A stretch of DNA of 64,000 bases from Siphonodentalium dalli. Its lineage: Eukaryota; Mollusca; Scaphopoda; Gadilida; Siphonodentaliidae. The stretch is from positions 194,959,948 through 195,023,947 of the forward strand of contig CP136064.1 in assembly GCA_032622095.1 (NCBI GenBank), given 5' to 3'. Below the pieces are notes generated by a model. It was not told the origin of the DNA, ran no database searches, and saw only the letters and a program-made list of their open reading frames with translations. This document shows positions 33,350 to 46,141 of this stretch, one piece after another (within the stretch, counting starts at the first letter, position 1; each line of letters begins with the position of its first letter). The translations under genes and the position numbers were made by a program.

Positions 33350-36300
33350 TCCATAATGAATAATTAGAATTGTCAGTGCGTATGCTGCCATGTATGTTTT
33401 TGTTCATATTTTTATCCACATTGCAAATAGCAGAAGAATTTTTTACTCATTGTGTTTTTAGTGAAAAAAAAAATGAAGCAAAGTTAATTGGTGTTATTGA
33501 ACAAATTTTCTCAATTATTTAGGCAATGTGAAATTGTGAGTGCTGATTCATGGACTGGGACGAATTGCATTTTGATGAAAGGGAGACCGCTCTATTCATT
33601 CATCACAGCTGGTTTTCATTGTATGAATTTTTCACTTGGTGATGTTTTTAACTAACTGCGATTTTGTTATCATTTGGAAATTTTGTCTGTGTTACCTTGG
33701 TGCTAAAAATTTGGACAAGGAAAATAACTCTGTTTCTATATCTGGCACAAAAATTGGCAGCTAATAGACCATTCCTGAGATACAATAATTCACTGCCTTT
33801 TATTACCTCCCTTCTAGCCGGCCACTAGGGCACACTGTTAATTGGATTGTTCAAGAGAATGGGACCTATCAAATGGTGTCTAAACACCAAATCAAACTCC
33901 AGGACCCATACACGATCAACATACAGGCAGAGAAAGGTTGCAGATGAAAACAACATGAAACCAATTAAATGTTTTCATTCTATCATTTTGCCGAAGAACC
34001 ATGTTCATAAACATAAATGCATGTGGCATAATGATTTTAATGCGAACACAACCTAGAACGGAATTTTTCCCTAACTGTTTTCAGAATTTTGTATTATCTT
34101 TATGTGTTTTTTTCCTGTTTCAATCGATTCAAAGAGTATATAGTTAATCATTTCGAGACAATATTTGCTGTTATTCAGAGCGAGTGCTGACATATTTAGC
34201 TTTTTTTAAATGTCAGTGAGTAAACTGATTCTCATTTGTCAAGAATTTTCTCAAGAATAACTCATGATGAACAATTTATGCCAATAATATAACTGAATAG
34301 AAATGTTTTTGTTTTTAATGTAACATATATAGGCTACCGGTACACGCATATGTGCCTCGATAGACAACTACATGATTATTTGCAAGATAAACAGGGAATT
34401 ATTGTTCTCGATTGTTCACAAAAATAAGTCCATATCCATAAATCATGGTCTAAAGTGTTTTTTCGTTGGGGCCCTTATTATGCGTATTTGCAATAAATTT
34501 GGGAGAATCAGCATTTTAGCAGCTACATGTATTTATTTTCACATATGTTAATGACATTTTCGCTGGCGATTTGTTTACAAAAAGAACCCTACCTTTAATA
34601 CTGTCACATGATGCCTGCACATGATGCCTGTTTCTTACCTCCAACACAGAAGAGCTTTATTGTAACTCAGCAATGGTCTATTGACATCAAAGCTACACAC
34701 ATGACCGCTAATATGTTAAAGGCACGGGCGGTGTTCGTTGCAGAAATATTCATATTTGTTCAAATCGCCATCAATGGAAGAAATATTAAAATATATATAA
34801 AGTTTTGTTCATATGCCAAACATAATCAGCACGTAAATAGTATATTGTCGTCAAGATGTACGATGGTGTACGTAAGAACCTTCTTCTCGTGTTACAGAAG
34901 TTTTGCTTCTGTTTACATAACACAGCGCAATTCTTTTGGTTAATCACACACAAATGATATAAATGCTCTTTATTATTTCCATATCAGGAAAACAGTTACA
35001 AATAACGCTCTTTATGTTTACCATATCCGGATCTAAACAAAAGCCAGGCTCTGTAACGTTTTTTGCTTTTGTTTACATAACAAAGGAAAAACATTTGACA
35101 ATAACATTCTGTTTATGCCATATTTCTGATTGGTATAAGAACAAGGTCTGTCTATATTTTAGTATTCTTTCGGTTTATGGCGGTTTTTGACGGAGCTGAA
35201 TATTTTAACAGAATACCCACCACCAACGCCGCCCGTATCTTTAATCTTCAAGAATTGGTTGTGAGACTATTCTGCTGATAGCAGGAAAATGGCTTGAAGA
35301 ATAAATCACTTGATATACTTATTTGTGGTGTTTATTCAGTGGGAGGGACGTTCAGGAAATATGAGCAGATTACAAACAGACGATACAAGTGTAGACAATT
35401 CCTAATCATTGGAGACAATGCACTGTAAACATACATGTTATTGAATGATAAGGTATAGCATATCAGTTTGTTTGTGTAGTATAATTTACTGTGATCACTT
35501 TAGGAGTGGATGGTTGTTATACCCTGTAAACCTTGTTGGACTACGGTATTTATCTCTGGAGTTCAAACCATTGGTATTTTTATATATTATTTACACCATT
35601 TATCACATTCCATAGTGCCCACCTGTGATTAGCCAATCATGCCTTATATAGCAATACTGGTGATTGTGTATTTGTATACTTTACTTTATGTGTTCTGATG
35701 TGCGGCATTGTTCCTGTAATTTTTTTTATTTTTGAATATGCGAATGATAATTTTCGTGAGTTTTAATGTTACACTGATAAGTTTCACGTAAATGAACAGC
35801 ACTGAATTATATAATTTGATGTCTGTCACATTTACACTTAGAAGATCTCTAATGAGTCGCAATTCAATACGAAATGTATTGACCGAGTGTACTAAATTTT
35901 ATTTTAGCCGAGCTTCACCGAGCTCAAATCAAATTTAGTGGATGAGGTTAATTTAGTATAGAATTATGACAAATTTGATATCCTTTTTATCACATAATCA
36001 CACTTTAGCAAGGAAAAACGATCTTGAAATGGCTGGTGTTAAGAAAAAAATATTGATTTCCTTGTCACAACCGAAGAGGAAGTAAAGACACCCTTTAAAA
36101 CAGAATATAGTTCAATTTTAAATGTGTCTTTTTCATGTTGACAAAATTGTTCAACCACCCTCATCTCCCATGTTTATCTCACATTCAAAACTAAATAACC
36201 AAACAAAAATTTAATATTATAATTATATTCTAAATAAGATAATAACATTGATCGATATCATTGCGCTAAGCTCTTACATTGCTGCACGTGCCGTGATACA

Positions 36301-37118
36301 CGTGTGCCTTACCATAAAATATGAGGCCGGATTTAGGGACTAATTATGTGATACATGTACATTGAAATATGACATAGTTGCACACTTTATATCAGTTAAA
36401 TTATGGGAGTAATATAGCATTCATATAAAGGAGGTTTCCACACATTGATTAGTGGGAGGAGCTTACAGTTGCTTGGAGACAAGGCATCTGCTGAAATAGT
36501 TTAATAAGTTTGCATTGCCCATATATATATGCTATAATACATCCGAGAACATACATTATTTTCGTCATTAATTCTGATTAAGTGTGAAAAATATGACTAG
36601 TGTACCGCAAAATGAAAAATACTGTTATAATCATCAATGAATTTCCAACATCATTGCTCAAAACAGTTGTTTGAACATAGGCTATTTCACACTGAAAGTA
36701 TGGGCCGATATCAATCTTGGGGTAAACAAAGAGTTCTCAATGCAGCAAGTAATGCGACTCAGTCGCTGATAGAATATATCTGCTAATAATGATTGATTGA
36801 CAGCTGTGGAAAGCTCCATTGAATGATAACTTGAACTTCAAGTCTTGAAGTTTGGATATTGAAAAAAAATACCCTAAAGCGGTTAGATGATTTTACCTGG
36901 AAAAATAAATTGATGAAATTACTTTCATATCTTTTTCAATGTTTTAGCAAAGTCATGGACATGCAATGTGCATCATAAGTTTCCCCAAATAATTGACATG
37001 TAGTGGACATGTTGAACGTTCACTAGTCACGTTGTCATTGATGAAGGCCCTTGTTGCCTCTAGAGACACTCACGCAATTGATTGGTAATCCTGCCTATTT
37101 TCATAAGATTTTACCAGT
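33350..37118. other. Intergenic stretch, no gene recognised
   Basis: Short ORFs only. One local duplication: 'tttgcttctgtttacataaca' near 34905 and 'tttgcttttgtttacataaca' near 35065. Nothing else assignable. Confidence 0.5.
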
Positions 37119-37518
37119 TTAACCCTTTACCCAACAGAAGGGCCCTGTGCCAATGCATTCTCTTATATATGCGAGTCGACCATAGGTCGCCTCGCATATA
37201 TAAGAGAATGCATCGGCTTAACACATTAAAAATTATAAAATTGTTAAAGAACGTAAGAAAAAATGGTAAAAAGTGTTAAAAAAAGATTTTTTTTAGGCCA
37301 ATGCATTCTCTTATATATGCGAGGCGACCTATGGTCGACTCGCATATATAAGAGAATGCATTGGCACAGGGTATAACTGTAACTATCACAATGTGGTCAA
37401 GGAGCCGGTTCCAATGATATCCATATGTGTATGGTTCTATTGAGACAGACCGAAGATATTTTAGGCTGTTGAAGCTTTATTTGGCCGGTTTTGGCCGGTT
37501 TGTTGGGTAAAGGGTTAA
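37119..37518. mobile_element. TTAA hairpin MITE, best-preserved copy, perfect 14-bp TIRs
   Basis: TTAA (37119-37122) then CCCTTTACCCAACA at the left; TGTTGGGTAAAGGG then TTAA (37515-37518) at the right: a perfect 14-bp inverted repeat and TTAA duplication. Two near-perfect ~66-nt hairpins (37150-37215 and 37298-37365) are themselves inverted to one another. The copy at 63870-64000 differs from 37119-37245 at one base. piggyBac-like by target and ends; no transposase. Confidence 0.9.
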
Positions 37519-37866
37519 TGTCATCAAATAATTGACTTAGTTTATAAACTGTTGAGTTTTGTTTGACTTTTCATATTTTTTTTGGCCTGATGCCACCTGA
37601 ACATACCTTGTTAGCTAGTTTTGTTGCATTGTTTTGTTTTTTCTTTTGAGTTAAGATTTGATACAGAGTTTGTAGTAATAATAAAACAATTCCCATCACA
37701 AAACATTTCTTGTTTAGTATCCTCTTGGGGTTATTTGCTTTTCATTTATTTGCACTGGTTGTATCAATTCAATTTAACAGAACAGTTCAGCCCCCCATAC
37801 TTATACATGTCCCAATATGGATACAAGTTATTGGCATCATTATTTCAAATTTCAAGCTGTCACAGC

Positions 37867-38120
37867 CAAGCCTTGAAATAGGGTGTCTGTCATTTGCAGA
37901 ATGAGGCCCCCAGAGGGTGAATTTAGTGATGTTACCCCGCATAGTGGGCTAGCATCACCAAATTCACCCTCTGGGAACCTCATTCTGCTGAGATGTAAGC
38001 AGAATGAGATCCCCAGAGGGTTAATTTGGTGATGCTAGCCCACTATGCGGGATAGCATCACTAAATTCACCCTCTGTGGACCTCATTCTGCAAATGACAG
38101 ACACACTATTTCAAGGCTTG
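37867..38120. mobile_element. 254-bp double-palindrome hAT MITE, TSD GTCACAGC
   Basis: Ends CAAGCCTTGAAATAG and CTATTTCAAGGCTTG; perfect 8-bp duplication GTCACAGC at 37859-37866 and 38121-38128. The interior is four alternating copies of a ~45-bp module (AGAATGAGGTCCCCAGAGGG to GTGATGCTA), so each half is a hairpin and the whole is a palindrome. Confidence 0.93.
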
Positions 38121-38141
38121 GTCACAGCTAAATACAGATTA

Positions 38142-38588
38142 CTGCTAAAAAACATCCTCATAAAAACATCTCGGTCTGATGAAATGATGCTGAGTTAGAC
38201 GACATAGGGACTGTTAGTAGTTTTGTATATGATTTTGTATATTGCATTATATACGATTTTGATACTGATGTCTTGATGGAAGATGAGTTGGAAACCCAAA
38301 CCTGCCTCCATCCCCCCAACACCGATATAATTATATTGTGTCCAGAATTGCAACGTCACTGCCATTATCAACAGGTTGCATGCACCACGGTTGCTGGGAA
38401 ACACCCATGGTCACAAACTGAAATATGGGCAGGTTGGAAACCAGAACGGAAAATGTGAACAACGTAAATGAACCCTCTTCTGAAAGCCCGCCTGATGACA
38501 AACCTGCATACCAAATTTCATCGAGATCTGATAACCCATGGTTGAGATACATGAGCGAACGACGGACAGACACATGTAATCCAGTATA
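38142..38588. repeat. Dispersed repeat R3, copy 1
   Basis: Collinear with 40324-40790 ('actgctaaaaaacatcctca', 'ctgtccattatcaac'-like blocks, 'gataacccatggttgagata'). Homology continues past the adjacent MITE to about 38920. No coding function is recognised despite short ORFs on both strands. Confidence 0.85.
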
Positions 38589-38609
38589 CCCCCCCCCCCC
38601 CCCCCCATA

Positions 38610-38820
38610 CAGTAATGCCCTTAATAATAGAGTCCTTGACCACAGCAGAATTATGGGTAATTTTTCAGGATTTAGTCGAAAATATGGCTTGTTGCCATTC
38701 ACCGGAAAGCTCTCACAGAGCTTTCCGATGAATTGCAATAAGCCATATTTTCGACTAAATCCTGAAAAATTACCCATAATTCTGCTGTGGTGAAGGAGTC
38801 GATTATTTAGGGCATTACTG
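38610..38820. mobile_element. CAGTAATGCCC palindromic MITE, full copy
   Basis: 211-bp palindrome flanked by TA at 38608-38609 and 38821-38822, sitting inside repeat R3 at a site that is empty in the second R3 copy. Confidence 0.92.
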
Positions 38821-39152
38821 TATATATATAATTACCTATACTCCTGAACTATCCTTTGTACGGTAAAAAAGTATGGAAAATGTTTTCAATTATTGGAATG
38901 ATTGGGTTACTCCTTTTTGCTGCACTCATGACATGAAAAAATCTTAGCCGAATGATGTGGACAAGTACATGTAGACATAATAGGCCATCATACTGTACAA
39001 CAATTGGTTGTCACTTAATTAGCCAAAAAGCAAACCACTGTTCGCTATATATAAATATGAAGTTTGATGACACCCTTGACCACTGATGCAGATATTCTTG
39101 GAGGAAGTGACATGGCTATAGCAGGATTTTTCGGTATGTGGGCAATTAGACT

Positions 39153-39304
39153 GGGGATAAACATGATGTGTGCTGTGATTTTGGGATGTTTATCAGTGGG
39201 TTTCCAATGAAAAATACCTGTTTTCCCGGTTAAAACTGCATTTTCCATTGTAAAACCAACCGATAAACATCCCAAAATCACACTACACAGTATGTTTATC
39301 CCCC
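39153..39304. repeat. 152-bp inverted repeat
   Basis: GGGGATAAACATGATGTGTG and its near-complement at 39285-39304 form the outer arms; TGATTTTGGGATGTTTATC and GATAAACATCCCAAAATCA are perfect inner arms. A candidate foldback element; no target duplication found. Confidence 0.85.
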
Positions 39305-40323
39305 AAATAACATGGCATGAAAAGTCTCCGCTAACCCATATTCTAATGCACCAGCTGCCAATATACTGCTTGAAACATCAATGATTTGCGGGGGTCAATT
39401 ATCGATAAACTGCTGCAAATTTAAGTAGTCCCGATCAACCAACTTTCAATATTCTTATGCGTTTGACAGCAGCTTACTTCCGTTACTTGTTTGCTGTATA
39501 AACAAAACAATGGTGTCGATGATAAAGTAAGTTTGACAGCCAGTATATTCACCATGTACCTTTCCGAACACACAGCTATCCCCTAAATATCATTGTCTCG
39601 ATGTCATCAGGTTCCCAGGTTTGTTCCGGTATGGGAACCAAACAAAGAACCAAACTAACATGTTTTGGTTCTTCACGATGAACAAAAATAAAGAAGCAAC
39701 ACAAAGTACACAATAGACATTCTGGTTCCATGCACATGGTACCAAACTTATTTCTAATTTTTGTCCTGAGGGAAGAATGTGATGGTTCACTATCTGGTTC
39801 CCCTACAAGGAAACAATGATGAGTGCTTGTGGAAACAATATCCCATGACACTATGTAGGTTATAAGCACATTTGAGGTGTCTTTGTTTCTGAATGTTCTA
39901 TTTATAGGTTCGTAAATACGTTATAACAAATTTAAATTTATATCGCAAGATGTTGCTTCATCGAATAGACCCTGAATATCTTCCCCCTGAAGATCGGAAG
40001 ATCTTCTGATGTCTGAAGGAAATATCAAGTTTAATCAGTTAAATTAATAAAGTTATTGTTCCATACTTCCCACCCAATTTGTGATATGAGCAATAGAGTC
40101 GCCCCCACCAGCCATCAACTGACTCAAAACAGTCTACAGGCATGTGTGCATTGGCATTGCAAAGGAATCCCACTTGATTTAGTCTTCCCCATAACAAAAT
40201 GCCAAAACAAGTAGACATTGTTAATTTTTTACTAGAACATTTACGCTAGGCCATGTTATCACATACCTTGAAGTCGGTGGGTTCTTTGAAGAACCAAACT
40301 GTTTGGTTCTATGTTGGTATTTG

Positions 40324-40846
40324 GTATTACTGCTAAAAAACATCCTCATAAAAATATCTCGGTCTGATAAAATGATGCTTCGTTAGACCACATATTGACT
40401 GTCAGTAGAGTTTCTATATGATTTTGTATATTTTGCATATGTGTACGATTTTGATACTGAGATCTTGATGGAAGTTAAGATGGAAACCCAAACCCGCCCC
40501 CCATCCCCCAACACAGATATAATTATATTGTGTCCAGAATTTCAAGGTCACTGCCATTATCAACAAGGGTTGCACCACATGTGCTGGGATACCTACATGG
40601 TGACAAATTGAAATATGGGTAGGTTAGAAACCAGAACTGAAAATGTGAACGTCGATGAACCCTCTTCTGAAAGCCCTACTGATGCCAATCCTGCATACCA
40701 AATTTTATTGAGATCCGATAACCCATGGTTGAGATACATGAGTGGACGGACAGACAGACACATGTAATCCAGTATCCATCCTCTCCCCATCTTTTGGGTG
40801 GGGGGTAATTATCGATACTACTCAACTATCCTTTTTGTATGGTATA
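40324..40846. repeat. Dispersed repeat R3, copy 2
   Basis: Matches 38142-38588 and continues with 'ctcaactatcctttttgta', then resumes after the MITE with 'tatggaaaatgttttcaatt' (40995-41040). Confidence 0.85.
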
Positions 40847-40988
40847 CAGTAATGCCCTAAGTAATCGACTCTTTAACTACAGCAGAATTATGGGTATCTT
40901 TTCAGGATTTAGTCGGAAATATGGCTTGTTGCCATTCATCGGAAAGCTTCTGATGTAGTTAAAGAGCCGGTTACTTAGGGCATTACTG
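40847..40988. mobile_element. CAGTAATGCCC MITE, 142-bp copy with one arm shortened
   Basis: Flanked by TA on both sides (40845-40846, 40989-40990). The right arm lacks its inner half. Confidence 0.88.
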
Positions 40989-41195
40989 TATATAGTATGG
41001 AAAATGTTTTCAATTATTGGAAAGATTGGGTAACTCCTTTTTCTCTGGGGAACCAAATTTGGAGTTGTTTTCTTGGGAGTATATGAAAAAAATTCTTGAC
41101 ACGAATCAAGAGATTGTGTGAAATGCACATACTATGAGTAAACAATTTTTCAAGTTCGCGATCAAATTAAAACTGGCTGGGTCAGGTCGCCAATG

Positions 41196-41565
41196 CATTC
41201 TCAATGACTCGGCTGCTTCGCTGAGGAAATAACCTCTTCCATGAATAGAAACCATATCGGCCGGTCTATTTAAATCATATGATTGACATGTGCATAGTAC
41301 TGGTAAGTGCGTCTGTTGGCTGGGAGACTCGTCTGTTAAATTAATTATTGCTATTTATCAATACAACTGTATGTATCACTATTTAATGCATGGTCAAGTC
41401 TGGTGCTGGTATACAGTGAATACATTCGGCTCCATTCACATCTATGCATCAAGGTCATCACCTTATTATCAGGGCCATATATTGTGGCAGTGAATGAATA
41501 TGGTTTCTATTTATGAAAGAGGTTATTTCCCCAGCGAAGTGGAAATGGCTGAGTCGTTGAGAATG
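41196..41565. mobile_element. 370-bp long-TIR element with ~10-bp direct repeat
   Basis: Arms of about 70 bp (CATTCTCAATGACTCGGC.. and ..GAGTCGTTGAGAATG; 'gaaataacctctt' and 'tagaaaccatat' inside) are flanked by GGTCGCCAATG and GGTCGCCGATG, a 10-11 bp duplication with one mismatch. Long TIRs with 9-11 bp duplications are typical of Mutator-like elements; the assignment is inference. Confidence 0.65.
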
Positions 41566-42656
41566 GTCGCCGATGAAAAACAATTTGTAAGTGATAAAAA
41601 TCTGGAAAAATATATTAGTTACATGTAGAAACTAATAGTTGTGCATATTTATTTCTATTTGATGTGGCAATTTCCCCATCTTTATCAGAATTTTTACCGG
41701 TAAGAGCGATGCCAATTGAAGGGCCAGTGCATTAAATTGGTTTTTCAAGCCATGAATTGGCCGAGAGATTTCTATGGCTGCACATGTTGTTGATAATTAC
41801 AAGGCATGTGTGTGTGTCGCCCATTAACTAAATTTGCCACAGTATATTCGCCTTGTTACCTTTCATATCAAATCACACTACTCCCGCCATGAATTTCCAT
41901 TTATTACGACAGCTCAAACCGATGGTGGGAATATTAGCACTACAGACTGTTGGTGGGGAAAGGTTCATAACCTGGACTGATAATTAATATAAAAACAAGC
42001 TTTTGTCAATTCTTATAAATATTTTATTTATGCTACATGACTTCTCTACATCTGACATCACATGATCTGATGATGAGATAACTCTTGATACAAATGTGTG
42101 AGAAATGTGACATGATTGATGCAACAATGAACAAATTGGAATATGAAATGATAATGCATATTTTCATGTTCTTGGAAGATATAGAACTTACTACAGTAGA
42201 TGGGATGTTGCATAACTCATTACTGCAGAGGTTTTGCAAAACTCATGGATAGAGTTATGACTATGATTAGGGTGGTACGTCATCAAATTATGCGCATGTT
42301 CTAACTGTAGCCATCATGTCCTAATCATGATAATGGATAGGGTATAAATTTCTTCGGTTTGCATAAAAACAAATTAATTTAAAGACAGACATTCAAGTCA
42401 ATTAGTTTGTTGCATCATGCAGCCATCACTTATCAAGTGTAGGACAACTAGTCTCAATTGAATAGAAGATTATTGTATGCATTGTGCATGATCTGGAAAA
42501 TCGTGCAAAGTGAAAAGCTCACTGTAAACGATTACGGCAGCCATGCATGTGCAGTTCAATATTCCTACTCGTCATCATTGATATGAAACAAATTGGTCCT
42601 ATACAAATTTTACGACGACCAATAGCTAAACGTAGTTGTAACTCTAACAGTGAGTT

Positions 42657-42910
42657 CAAGCCTTGAAATAGGGTGTCTGTCATTTGCAGAATGAGGTCCC
42701 CAGAGGGTGAATTTAGTGATGCTACCCCGCATAGCGGGCTAGCATCACCAAATTCACCCTCTGGGAACCTCATTCTGCTGAGATGTAAGCAGAATGAGGT
42801 CCCCAGAGGGTGAATTTGGTGATGCTAGCCCGCTATGCAGGGTAGCATCACTAAATTCACCCTCTGGGGACCTCATTCTGCAAATGACAGACACACTATT
42901 TCAAGGCTTG
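42657..42910. mobile_element. 254-bp double-palindrome hAT MITE, TSD AGTGAGTT
   Basis: Same ends and internal four-module structure as 37867-38120. Perfect 8-bp duplication AGTGAGTT at 42649-42656 and 42911-42918. Confidence 0.94.
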
Positions 42911-43107
42911 AGTGAGTTTGCAAACTATCTACTTATTTCTTGGTCAAATGCATCCTTTTGACTCAAAATTTCTTACAGTGAACATTTCTTTTCACAAATG
43001 TTTTTAAACACATCTGCATCCATTTAAGTTCATTGTCCAAATGTGGGACAGGGGGGGGGGTCAATGCTCAATTAGCAGAACTTTCGGCTCTGGGCCTTCT
43101 TGCGTGC

Positions 43108-43360
43108 TTAAACCCTTGCATGACTGAAGTTTTGTGAAAACCTTGTACCAATGCATTCTCTTATATATGCGAGCCTCCCATATGGAGACTCAAATATATA
43201 AGAGAATACATTGGCCTAACAATATTTATCTTGGCCTTGTAAGCTAGTGCATTCTCTTATATATTTGAGGCTCCATATGGGAATCTCACATATATAATAG
43301 AGAATGCACAGGCACATATTTAATGCTGCACCAGCTCAGCTCCCGTCATGAAAGGGTTAA
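43108..43360. mobile_element. TTAA hairpin MITE, two-hairpin copy
   Basis: TTAA(A)CCCTTGCATGAC at the left and GTCATGAAAGGGTTAA at the right. Hairpins at 43148-43215 and 43247-43311 with the common spacer 'caatatttatcttggccttg'. Confidence 0.82.
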
Positions 43361-43511
43361 TTCAATACAGTTACATTATCTTAAAACACAAGAAAACATT
43401 TCGGTAAATAGTTATTTTACCAGTACGTTTTCAATTGTCTTGAATTGAGCACTGAAGAAAGTACATGTAAAGGGCTGAAGGCTATGCTAAAAGAGCATTG
43501 TTAGTATTATA

Positions 43512-43724
43512 CAGTAATGCCCCTAAATAATCAACTCCTTAAGCACAGCAGAATTATTGGAAATTTTTCAGGATTTAGTCGGAGATATGGCTTACTGCCA
43601 TACATAGGAAAGCTCTAGCTGAGAGCTTTCCGATGAATGTAACAAGCCATATTTCCGACTGAATCCTGAAAAATTACCCATAATTCTGCTGTGGTTAAGG
43701 AGTCAATTATTTAGGGCATTACTG
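43512..43724. mobile_element. CAGTAATGCCC palindromic MITE, full copy
   Basis: 213 bp, TA on the left (43510-43511), T-T-A on the right; arms with few mismatches. Confidence 0.88.
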
Positions 43725-43833
43725 TTAACATCTGCTTCCATTCAAATAACGGTAAAAGTTATGAGAGATATTTAACTACAAATTACTCTGGAACTGAAAA
43801 TGCTCTGAGGTTTTGCATATATTGCCCTCCATC

Positions 43834-44271
43834 AGGCCTCAAAATATGGTGCTGAATATTTGCAGAATGAGGTCCCCAGAGGGAGAACTTAGTGATGCTA
43901 CCCTGCACAGCGGGCTAACATCACAAAATTCACCCTCTGGGGACCTCACTCTATTTAAGCCTCATCTTCTCTGGAAAGTATCTTTATTATCAAATTAACC
44001 AAGTTTCTGGTTTCTTTAGAAACTCGTTTTTTCTGCATTTCGTTAGTTTCTCTATATCCTCAAATTGGCAGACGACACAATGTATAATCATGGTGCCCAA
44101 AGGGTGCACATCACCATCTGGGAACTTAAATCTGCGTCTAAGTCTCCCATAGCAGATGAAGCCTAAGCACCCGAGGGTGAATTTAGTGATGCTCGCCCGC
44201 TGTGCAGGGTAGCATCACTATATTCACCCTCTGGAGACCTCATTCTGCAAATGTCCAGCAATTTTAAGGCC
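43834..44271. mobile_element. Long (~437-bp) relative of the 254-bp hAT MITE
   Basis: Ends CAGGCCTCAAAAT and ATTTTAAGGCCTG; each side has the TTTGCAGAATGAGGTCCCC module and its inverted partner. The halves are separated by about 190 bp absent from the 254-bp copies. No target duplication remains. Confidence 0.7.
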
Positions 44272-45220
44272 TGGTTGCAAAAATGTGAAAAATTCCTGGC
44301 ATTATTAACAAAACAATGGTTTTTCAAAATAATGTACCTCTTGGTGATATAAATGACCGTTTAAAACAAATATGACAACTTCTTCACAATATGATTTGTT
44401 GTGGGTTTAAATTTACACTATCAGGTTTAGTAGAGTATGAAGCCCTAACATTTTGTGTCAGCAGTTCAAACACACATCATTGAATTGAAGATACCATGGC
44501 CCCATCTCTATAATGAATTAATTGGCGAAATACAGCAGGGATCAGCCTCGAGAATTCAAATTGGGAGAAGTCACTTCTCCCTATTAGATTATTTGTGAGA
44601 AATGGGCTGTTGTCATGGAGAAGTCATAAATGCTGAAATTTTATTTCCTCTCTAATATCACCTTTGTGTGATCCAATACAGATTATGCAATACAAGAGCC
44701 CATTCATAATAGCATTATAATGAGTAAGTACACAATTATCATCAGTGAATACCCTTCAAATATATTGTTCTGAAAAATGTATACTGGTATATAAGAAAGG
44801 TCTCTAGGACAAAAATAGGGAGAAATGGCCCATTTTAGAAGAAGATATCTCCCAAGTCGCCCTCTAAGGCTGGTCCCCTGCAATACAGTCAAGGATTGTA
44901 ATTGTATTTAAAGATAGAGTATCTCTTCGCTAAATTTATATAATGCAGTTAAAATTTCTTCATAGATTGCACTGTATAAAATGATGGTTATTTGAAAATG
45001 CTAATTTTGTGCAATGGCTATCTTTTTTTTAGCCTGGTTTGTAAACTTGAAACGTCAAGATGACTCAATAATTTTTCTTAGTAAAGTTTAAGTTTTTGTT
45101 TATAGATTAGTTTGATGTAAACTGTTATCAGGAAAAGACACTTTATCTTCAATATAGTTGGTAAAAATATGAGTAGAGAAATTGGTCATTCATGAGAACC
45201 ATGATGGTTGAATCATAGTA

Positions 45221-45433
45221 TAGTAATTCCCTAAATAATCAACTCCTTAACCACAGAAGAATTATGGGTAATTTTTAAGGATTTAGTCGGAAATATGGCG
45301 TGTTGCCATTCATCGGAAAGTTCTCGGTGAGAGCTTTCCGATGAATGGCAACAAGCCATATTTCCGACTAAATCCTGAAAAGTTACCCATAATTCTGCTG
45401 TTGTTAAGGAGTCGATTATTTAGGGCAGTACTG
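45221..45433. mobile_element. CAGTAATGCCC palindromic MITE, full copy
   Basis: 213 bp, first base changed (TAGTAATTCCC) and ending GGGCAGTACTG; arms otherwise near-identical to the other full copies. Confidence 0.88.
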
Positions 45434-45944
45434 TTTCTGTGCTATTTAATTAAATAACTATGGCGATATACTGATGATTCTAATAAAATATGGACAAATT
45501 TCTGACATGATCTTTGAGGGCTTCATGCTTTCCTCTTTAGACCTAACCGTAAGTTTGCAAAAGCTCTATAACTAAAGGCTTCCATCTGGTTAACTTATTA
45601 AATATATCCACACCCTGTTACTAGCATACCAGTCATCGCATCCACACGTTAAAAAAATTTAATAACTTTTTGTTTTCCAAACTGAAGCCTCCTGTAGAAT
45701 TACACTGATGTAACCACCTTTTGCCAAATAGAATCTTGGAAATGCATATGAACAATTTGATATCAAAATGACTGCATATTGTAAGAGGCTAAATGTAGTA
45801 AACAGGAAACAAAATCAATTCACCAGGTCATACATGAAACTATGCCGAACTGAGCCACCAGGCCGATTTATCCAGTAATGTTTACTCAAGTTTAGAAATA
45901 ATGTTATTAAAATTAAAATAAACCTCTTGCTGTCTTCAAATACA

Positions 45945-46125
45945 TGAATGTTGCAACATAAGCTGGCATGGTCACTGAGTACATAAATGGTTCAACATAA
46001 GCTAACATGGTCATTGAATGCATGGATGGTTCAACATAAGCTGGCATGGTCACAGAGTACATAAATGGTTCAACATTTCACATGGTCATTGAATGCATGG
46101 TTCAACATAAACGGACTGGTCGCTT
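45945..46125. repeat. Minisatellite, ~38-bp units in alternating variants
   Basis: About four and a half units of 'aatggttcaacataagctgg' + 'catggtcactgagtac'. Alternate units share 'gagtacataa' or 'gaatgcatgg', giving a higher-order period of about 74 bp. Confidence 0.85.
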
Positions 46126-46141
46126 AATGTAAAAAAAATTA

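Noticed and set aside
34608-35190. Two adjacent open frames (111 and 75 codons)
   Set aside because: A local duplication creates similar phrases; no homologue or exon borders recognised.
38331-38777. 148-codon frame on the - strand
   Set aside because: Runs across repeat R3, a C homopolymer and a MITE; composite of repeats.
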